From Cytophagales bacterium (lineage in GTDB: Bacteria; Bacteroidota; Bacteroidia; Cytophagales; JAAEPT01), in NCBI GenBank assembly GCA_011524675.1, contig WTJX01000630.1:1-6172 (forward strand): a stretch of DNA of 6,172 nucleotides, given 5' to 3'. The notes below the pieces were generated by a model. That model did not search any database and had not been told where the DNA came from. It saw only the letters and a program-made list of their open reading frames with translations. This document shows, piece after piece, positions 1-5,762 of the stretch. Every line of letters starts with the position of its first letter. Within the stretch, counting starts at the first letter, position 1. Both the position numbers and the translations under genes were made by a program.

Positions 1-2231
1 ACGTAAGCCTTGTGCCCCTTACCGTCCTCTATATGCAACAGATACATACCACTAGAAAGCTCTTCGGTAGCGATACTTTCCGTATTTTGAGCTTGTAAGA
101 TGATTTTACCATTTAAGTCTGTAAGCATAATAGATATATTCTCCGAAGAAGATAAATTGATATTAATCTCATTCGAAAAAGGATTAGGAGAGATAGCTTC
201 TTCCAATAAAGTGATCGCGTCTTTGCTATCGGTCAAGATATTTCCGGTAAGGTTATTCACACCGCTTATATCCAAAGAAGCATTATTATCTAAGTGATCA
301 TTTAATATTTCACCATTGTTCAGAGTGATTTCATCGGCCAATGTCATCACAGTAATGAGTTGTTCATCATCAGATACGGTATAAGCAAAGTATAGTGAAT
401 TCTCATGATAGGAGTGATATACCAAGTCTTTTCCAGTAGAAGTGATTTGGATAGTAGGGTTGCTATTCAAGGCATTGGATGCTACAATATTACCAGAGTA
501 ACTCACTTTCACATAGATGGTTTCTCCTTGACTGTAAGTGCTATCTATTACTTCTACACCATCATCTATGGGACTATCTACTATGCTTAGACCAGTAACT
601 ACTGGAGGGCTTAGAAAACTAACTTGCAACGCTATGATAGAGTCACAACCCGCCTGTGTCATGATGGTATCTTTGTAAGTACCATCGGTAGTAACGCTAT
701 AGTTACCCGAAGGCACGGTATAACTAGGTGCTGTTACTGATACTGCAATTGGGTTTGGATTGATTTGCTCTATACAAACATTTTCTTCTTTATAAAAAAC
801 ATTGTTTTTATTATCATCCCTATAAATGTGAAAGACATCATTGCCTAGACTAAACGAAAAGGAATTATACCCCCAGCTTAACACATCAGTATCAGTCTCT
901 GGCACAGTAATAGGACCAGTCATTGTTTTACTCGTAGTATTGTAGACATAAAGTTGCCCTGAACCATTAGGGAAGTCTGTGTTATATCTATCTGCTCTCA
1001 ATCGTACATATATTTTATCATTTCCTGCCTTGTCAAAGTTACTCAAGGTAAAAACACCTCTAGCGTTTTGTCCGTTATAACCTGTAGGTGCTGGAATAAG
1101 TGTGGTTGTAGTTCCATCATAATGAGCCAAATCAAAAGCATTATTAGATAGCTTTCTGATTCTATAGACTATTTCGGTATTGTTATTTATCGTTCTGCTT
1201 ACCGCATTAAAACCACTTAAATAATGTTCGTCTGGTGTCATATCTGATACTTCAATAGCCGTAAACGTAGATAGATCTACCTTATATATTTCGTTTTCTT
1301 TGCTACTAGAACCATAACCATAGTACAATACACCACCGAGTACTATTATTCCATGAATAGCGCCTTGCCCACGGGTAAGCGTTGGCGTATGTCCCGTAAT
1401 GGCGTGAAATTCATTGCTTGCTGCATCGTAAATAAATGGCTCGTTTACACCGCTTGCATTTTTAAATACTGCTCCTATGGTTCTATCGTCAATACTTCTG
1501 ATATATTTTAGCGTGTCGTGCTCTTCTGGTTTGATGTAAGTGAACGATTCACCATCAAACAGTGCGAGGTGGTTAACACCATCATCCGTAACCATAGCAA
1601 CATAGGCCAAATTATCTACATTGTTTACTGCCAAAAATCCCCTTATACCTACTATACCTTCACTGTTTACTTTAGTAGCTTCCGTAGGGTTTTCTACTTT
1701 TACTAAGTTAGTACCTACTTTTTTGAGTAATAAACTCGTTCCTACATTGTCATCAGTAGCAAAGTAAGAACTGTTATTTAGTTCTCCAATATAACCATAG
1801 GTAATACCACTCTCATCTAAGTCTTGGGGAGAGCTTAAAAGACTAAGCGTAGTACCATCCCACTGATAGAAACTGACTTTTAATGAATTGTCTATGATTC
1901 TGAGGTAGAGCAATGAAGGATCGTCTGCCTTGAGGTATATACTTTCTACTCCAGAACCTGGTACAGTATAGTCTGATGAAGGTAAATTGCCATCCGCCGT
2001 AAACTCTGTATAGTTAGTACCGTCAAACTCATAATAAGTATACGTACTATCTTCCTTTATAAAACTCAGATAGGTTTTATACTGATAGACGACAAGTTTG
2101 CGGGCACTATTTGATCTAAATCCTACAGCTATTTTAGTGTACGTTTCAGGATTATCTAAACGTATCAGTTCATTTTGTGCATATAAGCCACAGGTTAGGC
2201 ACAATGCCATCGCTATAAATATTGTTTTCAT
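1..2231 (-). CDS. Large secreted protein with DGT-type repeats and a T9SS C-terminal sorting domain (3' end outside window)
   Basis: I read 743 codons from the ATG at 2231-2229 without a stop; the frame leaves the window with the protein nearly complete. Residues 1-19 (MKTIFIAMALCLTCGLYAQ) are a signal peptide. Residues 20 to about 480 look like beta-propeller blades: an aromatic-x-D-G-T/E motif recurs at D70, D125, D226 and D372, each ending a stretch of alternating hydrophobic residues. Residues about 505-538 carry the G-x-Y ... GCDSI motif (G528-I532) common in Bacteroidota secreted proteins. Residues about 540-655 resemble an Ig-like adhesin domain (GETIYVKV, FAYTV, ITLNNGEIL). From residue 682 (PNPF) to the edge is a type A T9SS sorting domain with LTDLNGK and LSSGMYLLHIEDGKGHKAYV. 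Known of the family: such cargo crosses the outer membrane by T9SS and is released or anchored on the surface. No catalytic motif is visible, so ligand or role is unknown. It is divergent from the rightward genes. Confidence 0.93.
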   Translation of the reverse strand, partial: MKTIFIAMALCLTCGLYAQNELIRLDNPETYTKIAVGFRSNSARKLVVYQYKTYLSFIKEDSTYTYYEFDGTNYTEFTADGNLPSSDYTVPGSGVESIYLKADDPSLLYLRIIDNSLKVSFYQWDGTTLSLLSSPQDLDESGITYGYIGELNNSSYFATDDNVGTSLLLKKVGTNLVKVENPTEATKVNSEGIVGIRGFLAVNNVDNLAYVAMVTDDGVNHLALFDGESFTYIKPEEHDTLKYIRSIDDRTIGAVFKNASGVNEPFIYDAASNEFHAITGHTPTLTRGQGAIHGIIVLGGVLYYGYGSSSKENEIYKVDLSTFTAIEVSDMTPDEHYLSGFNAVSRTINNNTEIVYRIRKLSNNAFDLAHYDGTTTTLIPAPTGYNGQNARGVFTLSNFDKAGNDKIYVRLRADRYNTDFPNGSGQLYVYNTTSKTMTGPITVPETDTDVLSWGYNSFSFSLGNDVFHIYRDDNKNNVFYKEENVCIEQINPNPIAVSVTAPSYTVPSGNYSVTTDGTYKDTIMTQAGCDSIIALQVSFLSPPVVTGLSIVDSPIDDGVEVIDSTYSQGETIYVKVSYSGNIVASNALNSNPTIQITSTGKDLVYHSYHENSLYFAYTVSDDEQLITVMTLADEITLNNGEILNDHLDNNASLDISGVNNLTGNILTDSKDAITLLEEAISPNPFSNEININLSSSENISIMLTDLNGKIILQAQNTESIATEELSSGMYLLHIEDGKGHKAY

Positions 2232-2769
2232 TGAATATTCGTTTTCGTTTGTTTAATAAAAAAGTAGATGACAACAAGCTTTGCTTTCTCTATTTTTTGC
2301 TTTTTAGCAATGCCTTCTAACAAGTATAGCCCGTACTAAATCAATATGTTTTGATGCAGACAGATGTACTTTCCAAATGACAAAAAAGCTATCTCGCTCT
2401 ACTTTTAAGATGAGTAGCTCACTTTGAAAAACACTATGCTGTGATACACCCTATGCGAAAAAGTTCTGCTGAGACTATGCTTGTTGCTGTCATGATCGCA
2501 AGGTGGTTTTTAGAATATAAAAAGTAAGTTTTTTCAAAAATCTATGTGCAAATATGCGTAGCTACGATGATGAAAAGTTAATTTAAAGCTTACTGAGCTT
2601 GTTTATGCTTGTTAAGTAATAAATCAAAAAAAAGAAGTGAAATACTGAAAACGTAAGCATTAGGTAAAGTACACCTTTAAGTATTCGTTTTTTTGAGCAA
2701 TCAATCCATGGTCAATAGTCAATACCTTTTTGTATTTTTCAAAAACAGGAGTTAATTAAACGCTTGTTG

Positions 2770-2834
2770 AAAAAGCTAAAACACAATACGTACTTTACCA
2801 AACGGATACTTCTACTGTATTGCCTTAGCTTTTT
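2770..2834. repeat. Imperfect inverted repeat, 16 paired bases
   Basis: AAAAAGCTAA (2770-2779) and CAATAC (2784-2789) are matched in reverse complement by GTATTG (2817-2822) and TTAGCTTTTT (2825-2834). The pairing segments are separated by 4 nt on the left arm and 2 nt on the right, and the loop is 27 nt. Within the loop GTACTTTACC (2790-2799) is itself the reverse complement of GGTAAAGTAC at 2663-2672, so alternative pairings are possible. The role is unknown; it could be a structured RNA, a terminator or the remnant of a small mobile element. Confidence 0.5.
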
Positions 2835-2965
2835 TGAAACGATTATGAATGGTGAAAATCAAATAACAACATTTTGATTTTTGTGATTTTACTATCTAGC
2901 GTTTCTTTTCTATCGTAAGTGAGTTTTTCTAGGATGAAAAATGCATAAGTAGTCGTACAATAATA

Positions 2966-3000
2966 GAAGGCTTTGCAAAACCATCTTTTGCAAAGCCTTC
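2966..3000. terminator. Perfect 15-bp hairpin, probable terminator or RNA structure
   Basis: The left arm GAAGGCTTTGCAAAA (2966-2980) and right arm TTTTGCAAAGCCTTC (2986-3000) are exact reverse complements around a 5-nt loop CCATC. The shape and length fit a Bacteroidota intrinsic terminator. However, neither strand has a clean run of T after the stem: CAACCCTTATT follows on the plus strand and TATTATTG on the minus. It sits in a divergent region where neither flanking gene needs a terminator, which suggests another transcript ends here. Terminator function is inferred; the hairpin itself is certain. Confidence 0.5.
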
Positions 3001-3218
3001 CAACCCTTATTATACCTTACACATCTATACAGCTTTATACTCTTATCTCTTTTGTCTTACATCTCAAAGTCTTATCGTCTTCGCCAGCATCACCACAACA
3101 CATCTTTTATTAACAAAACATTAAGCGAAGGTTAAGTAAACAATAAATATAGAATTTTCAATATAAAATATTTGTTTGTTTCGTAGCGAATCACTAGATT
3201 TAGTCAACAATTACAACT

Positions 3219-3923
3219 ATGACAAACAAGGTTTTATTTACATTTATACAGCTTTTAGCTTTTGGGTTCACATTACTACAGCTCCCCTCTTGCTGCTGGC
3301 CCGATGATACTGAGCAAGGGATCTATTATAAAGACAGAGATAAGGTCAGTATTTTTAACCTTAAAAAGGATTCTGTAGCTCAATACAGTAGCTATACCGA
3401 GGATACTACCTATTACCCTATCTTTAATGATGTCTGCGACACTGCATTATTTGAAGATTATCAACTATTGGTTGATTTTGATGATACATATAATTATGAC
3501 ACTAGCCAATGCCAAGCCTTTTCTTTTTCATTCTTTCCAAAAGCTATGGCTACTACATGCGATGATGATTATAGATCAATAATAATATACAACAATACCT
3601 ACCCGATACAGTATGTAGATAGTCTATGGATAGAAAGCCTTATAAACTATAATGCTGACTATAGTGCAAATAGCGATATAACGCCTGCTGTTAGTTTCCT
3701 CATGTACTCAGGTTATTATTATGGAAGTAGAGATTTTAATAATCAGGAAGTCAACTATGACAGCTTGCTCTACTTCTTGAATGAAGGCTATGAAGGTTTT
3801 TATCTAAAACTAGATGAACTTCCAGATAGTGAAAAGGACGTACAATTTGTGGTTCATGTAAGCTTAGACACAGATACGGTACTGCTAGACACCACAAAAC
3901 GTATTTACCTAAAGTTAGACTAA
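3219..3923 (+). CDS. Putative lipoprotein, function unknown
   Basis: A 234-residue protein beginning with a lipoprotein-type signal peptide: a hydrophobic stretch over residues 5-22 followed by the lipobox-like L22-P-S-C25, with a second cysteine at 26. The residues after it, WPDDTE, are acidic; in Bacteroidota, acidic residues just behind the lipidated cysteine are associated with export to the cell surface, so surface exposure is possible. The mature part is rich in Tyr, Asp and Ser, with further Cys at 73, 99 and 114, and has alternating hydrophobic stretches that suggest beta structure. Its C-terminus (VQFVVHVSLDTDTVLLD, then IYLKLD) resembles the end of Bacteroidota lipoproteins of unknown function with a Cys-Cys start; I cannot name the family with confidence. 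The start is the only ATG before the signal peptide, and no Shine-Dalgarno is visible. It is 138 nt upstream of the next gene, which has its own leader, so it is probably a separate unit. Confidence 0.85.
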   Translation: MTNKVLFTFIQLLAFGFTLLQLPSCCWPDDTEQGIYYKDRDKVSIFNLKKDSVAQYSSYTEDTTYYPIFNDVCDTALFEDYQLLVDFDDTYNYDTSQCQAFSFSFFPKAMATTCDDDYRSIIIYNNTYPIQYVDSLWIESLINYNADYSANSDITPAVSFLMYSGYYYGSRDFNNQEVNYDSLLYFLNEGYEGFYLKLDELPDSEKDVQFVVHVSLDTDTVLLDTTKRIYLKLD

Positions 3924-4020
3924 TCCGCTTTACAACCTTGAGACTTATGAAACGAGCATGTAGAAGGTTGAAGGTTAAAAACATGGAGTAATTATCTAAA
4001 TATCAGACAGTTATTAACTT
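3924..4020 (+). other. Short intergenic spacer with a weak inverted repeat
   Basis: CAACCTT (3933-3939) and AAGGTTG (3964-3970) can pair across a 24-nt loop, and AAGGTT is repeated immediately after. There is no T-run, so this is at best a weak terminator for the lipoprotein gene. A 14-codon frame (3947-3991) overlaps it and is not convincing. Confidence 0.3.
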
Positions 4021-4052
4021 GAATACTTGAACACACAAACACTTGAACACAT
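4021..4052 (+). repeat. Leader repeat, copy 1 (upstream of the 4062 gene)
   Basis: This 32-nt AC-rich sequence ends 9 nt before the ATG at 4062. It matches 5731-5762 at 30 of 32 positions without gaps; the differences are at the 7th and 9th bases. It contains an internal tandem: ACTTGAACACACAAAC is followed directly by ACTTGAACACATTTTAAAC. It occupies the place of a 5' untranslated leader, and a G-poor, unstructured leader is plausible as a translation-favouring sequence where Shine-Dalgarno is not used. That function is inference. Confidence 0.8.
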
Positions 4053-4061
4053 TTTAAACTC

Positions 4062-4631
4062 ATGAAACTTTTCTATCCATTACTTTTTTTATTTTTAGTT
4101 AATCATTCCTACGCTGAAAAAGAAAAAAACAAGCATTACTTTACAGGCTTAGGTTTAGGTGCTTTACACTATAATTATAATGATGATTTTAGCATAGATC
4201 AATCCACGTTTAACTTTGAAGCTGTAGGTGGTGTGCTATCTTATGGCGATCATTTTTATTGGAAGCTAGGCTTGAATAAGGCTAACTTAAACGTTACGTA
4301 CCATGAACCAAATTCAGAAGGAACACTAAGCCTATCTGGCATTAATTTTTCGGGTATATTGGATGTGATAGGATGGAAAAAATCTTCCTTAATGATAGGT
4401 ACAGGGATTTATTATATGGGAATAAGAGGGAGAAAGTTTGAAATCAGTAGGCTATCAAAAGAAATCAAAAGAGTTTCTGATGATGACTTAGGCTTTTCCT
4501 TAGAACTAAGTTATAGAGTAAACACAAACAAAAGGATAGGATGGCACTTTATCCCCATACGCTTCCAAAGAGGAACACATAAGAAAAACTTCTTCTATAC
4601 TGGTGTAAACTGTGTTATTCAATTTGATTAG
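4062..4631 (+). CDS. Small outer-membrane beta-barrel-like protein
   Basis: A 189-residue protein with signal peptide MKLFYPLLFLFLVNHSYA (residues 1-18, cleavage after the A of S-Y-A) and a short charged mature start EKEKNK. The rest alternates polar and hydrophobic residues in about eight strands: from YFTGLGLGALHYNYN (26-40), through SSLMIGTGIYYMGIRG and LGFSLELSYRV, to a last strand FFYTGVNCVIQFD. Gly and aromatic residues are placed as in small 8-stranded outer-membrane barrels, so an outer-membrane location is likely. I recognise no specific family. The start is set by the signal peptide and ATGAAA. It lies just after leader repeat copy 1 and is followed after 3 nt by the next gene, so the two are almost certainly co-transcribed and perhaps work together. 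A soluble periplasmic beta protein is the alternative. Confidence 0.83.
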   Translation: MKLFYPLLFLFLVNHSYAEKEKNKHYFTGLGLGALHYNYNDDFSIDQSTFNFEAVGGVLSYGDHFYWKLGLNKANLNVTYHEPNSEGTLSLSGINFSGILDVIGWKKSSLMIGTGIYYMGIRGRKFEISRLSKEIKRVSDDDLGFSLELSYRVNTNKRIGWHFIPIRFQRGTHKKNFFYTGVNCVIQFD

Positions 4632-4634
4632 AAC

Positions 4635-5300
4635 ATGATACGAGTATATACTACATTGACCTTAGTGCTTTGCTTGGCGATAAATCATCACCTAAAAGCT
4701 CAATCTGAACCTATAATCCTATTATCAAAGCCTGGAGAAAGAAAGGTAAGAGAAAAAGAACCTGGTTTACTTAGCCCAAAGCGTTTTGAGAGTCGTTTCA
4801 AAAGCTCGAAACATAGTATAGGCGCAGGTATCAGTTCCGGCTATTTTGATGCCTATATTGAAGATCCTTATCCAGACACTACCTCTAGTACATATGAGGA
4901 AGTCAATGCAACAGGACTTGGTCTTTTTGTTACTTTTTCTAAGAGAGTGTTATGGAATAGACTAAAGCTCAATGGTGATTTGGGAGGTAACGTATATCGT
5001 AGCAATGAATTAAAAGCAACTAGATTATACTTAGATACGTACTTTAGCTTTGATGTAGTAAGAGTACATGTCTTTAGTTGTGGGTTGGATTTTGGCCTAG
5101 GTATGTCGGCTGCCAGACTCAAAACCGATAAAGATATTTATTCACCTGATTTTTATGTCGCTGGTTCAGTACGAAGCAATTTGTTTTTCAGAGCAGAAAT
5201 AAGTGAGACCAAACAACTAAAATTAGGGTTTATCTTTCGTGAAGACTATTTTTTCAATACGGAAAATTTAGTAAACTTTAGTTATTCTCATAAGTTTTAG
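4635..5300 (+). CDS. Outer-membrane beta-barrel-like protein with basic N-terminal linker
   Basis: A 221-residue protein with a signal peptide (residues 1-22, MIRVYTTLTLVLCLAINHHL then KA, cleaved before or after Q23). A strongly charged linker follows, about residues 31-60, with KPGERKVREKEPG and SPKRFESRFKSSKH. From about residue 61 the sequence is beta-rich: IGAGISSGYFDAYIED, ATGLGLFVTFSKRVLW, LKLNGDLGGNVYRS, YLDTYFSFDVVRVHVFS, CGLDFGLGMSAARL, SVRSNLFFRAEIS, LKLGFIFREDYFF and a final NLVNFSYSHKF. Ending in an aromatic-rich strand with terminal Phe is typical of outer-membrane barrels recognised by the BAM complex. The start lies 3 nt after the stop of the upstream barrel-like gene, so the two form an operon. 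The basic linker might lie in the periplasm and bind peptidoglycan or a partner; that is speculation. Specific function is unknown. Confidence 0.85.
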   Translation: MIRVYTTLTLVLCLAINHHLKAQSEPIILLSKPGERKVREKEPGLLSPKRFESRFKSSKHSIGAGISSGYFDAYIEDPYPDTTSSTYEEVNATGLGLFVTFSKRVLWNRLKLNGDLGGNVYRSNELKATRLYLDTYFSFDVVRVHVFSCGLDFGLGMSAARLKTDKDIYSPDFYVAGSVRSNLFFRAEISETKQLKLGFIFREDYFFNTENLVNFSYSHKF

Positions 5301-5395
5301 AACTATAACTACCTTGTCATTTTTTGGCAAAAGTTTACTAAATGCAAAAACCCATTTTCTCTAAAAACCTCAATCTTCATTCTAAAATAGTAAAG

Positions 5396-5532
5396 CCACT
5401 TTCGTGGAATGAAATCCAGCCTATATTCTTAGATTCGTTCCTTATAAATAAGACCTAACAGATTTTTAAAACCTATTAGCCCTTTCTTGCTACATACGCA
5501 GTAAACGCCATGAATTGATTCCACGGAAGTGG
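5396..5532. repeat. Nested inverted-repeat element, REP- or MITE-like
   Basis: The outer arms CCACTTTCGTGGAATGAA (5396-5413) and TTGATTCCACGGAAGTGG (5515-5532) are reverse complements at 16 of 18 positions. Each arm starts with a small hairpin of its own (CCAC-4 nt-GTGG). At the centre CTAACAGATTTT (5455-5466) and AAAACCTATTAG (5468-5479) pair at 10 of 12 positions around one base. The palindrome centre (5467) nearly coincides with the middle of the outer arms (5464), so the whole is one symmetrical unit without coding capacity. This architecture is like paired REP sequences mobilised by Y1-type (RAYT) transposases, or a MITE. No flanking target duplication is evident to me. Confidence 0.6.
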
Positions 5533-5639
5533 TAAAAGAGAAACAAACTCACCATGAGTTAGCACATCAACACCTTACGGTCTTATACTCTAAAAATAGT
5601 ATCATCTACAAATTATAACCACTCGCTACAGCATAATTC

Positions 5640-5685
5640 ATAGAATATAGCTAATTTTATACAATTAAACTAAGTGCTATTCTAT
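5640..5685. repeat. Bulged 10-bp inverted repeat upstream of the pentapeptide gene
   Basis: ATAGAAT (5640-5646) plus AGC (5649-5651) pair with GCTATTCTAT (5676-5685), leaving a 2-nt bulge and a 24-nt AT-rich loop. It lies about 70 nt before the repeated leader. It could be a regulatory or terminator-like structure, but the low GC content makes it weak. Confidence 0.3.
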
Positions 5686-5730
5686 AAGAAGATGATTAAA
5701 AACACTCAAAAACCTATAGCTTTTCAACAT

Positions 5731-5762
5731 GAATACCTAAACACACAAACACTTGAACACAT
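5731..5762 (+). repeat. Leader repeat, copy 2 (overlaps the pentapeptide gene start)
   Basis: This is the second copy of the 32-nt leader at 4021-4052, 30/32 identical and exactly 1710 bases away. Unlike copy 1, no ATG follows it. Its frame opens after TAA at 5738-5740, and the TTG at 5753-5755 inside the repeat is in frame with the downstream protein. In copy 1 the same TTG frame is closed by TAA right after the repeat, so there the element is purely untranslated. Confidence 0.8.

Larger units (their letters stand above)
2232..3218. other. Divergent intergenic region of 987 nt with no supported gene
   Basis: No reading frame in this stretch reaches a length or composition that suggests a protein; the longest short ATG frames are about 15-25 codons. 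It lies between the leftward T9SS cargo gene and the rightward lipoprotein gene, so promoters for both should be here. I found no convincing match to the Bacteroidota sigma consensus (TTTG, then TAnnTTTG). The nearest to it is AATATTTG at 3167-3174, without a good upstream element. The region does contain a perfect hairpin (2966-3000), an imperfect inverted repeat (2770-2834), a 10-bp palindrome CGTAGCTACG (2557-2566) and a tandem GTCAATA pair near 2711-2724. Its length and internal hairpin leave room for an unannotated small RNA or a decayed element. Confidence 0.7.
5301..5730. other. Gene-free stretch of about 430 nt between the barrel pair and the pentapeptide gene
   Basis: No coding frame is supported. 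It holds a 137-bp nested inverted-repeat element (5396-5532), a 6-bp hairpin AACTCA/TGAGTT (5546-5560, loop CCA) and a bulged 10-bp inverted repeat (5640-5685), all described separately or here. No clear terminator with a T-run follows the gene ending at 5300. Confidence 0.65.

Noticed and set aside
100..1706. Plus-strand frames of about 60 codons at 100-297, 405-590 and 1518-1706
   Set aside because: They lie opposite the long minus-strand T9SS cargo gene, whose signal peptide, motifs and sorting domain are unmistakable; their compositions look like antisense readings.
2297..2310. Small hairpin TTGCT-TTTT-AGCAA as a terminator
   Set aside because: Only 5 bp, in T-rich sequence close to a divergent start; expected by chance.
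2268..2339. 23-codon plus-strand frame with a hydrophobic stretch (MTTSFAFSIFCFLAMPSNKY...)
   Set aside because: It is too short and lies in the promoter region of the minus-strand gene; hydrophobicity follows from T-rich DNA.
2434..2493. 19-codon minus-strand frame (MTATSIVSAELFRIGCITA)
   Set aside because: No leader, no recognisable family, and a length expected by chance.
3167..3174. AATATTTG as a Bacteroidota -7 promoter element for the lipoprotein gene
   Set aside because: The first base differs from TAnnTTTG and no TTTG element is found at the expected distance upstream.
3751..3984. Minus-strand 77-codon frame opposite the lipoprotein 3' end
   Set aside because: It overlaps the end of a well-supported plus-strand gene and has no signal, motif or plausible composition.
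3947..3991. 14-codon basic peptide frame (MKRACRRLKVKNME)
   Set aside because: It overlaps a weak inverted repeat and is short enough to occur by chance; no supporting context.
4868..5122. Minus-strand 84-codon frame inside the second barrel-like gene
   Set aside because: It is antisense to a convincing outer-membrane protein gene and shows no domain features.
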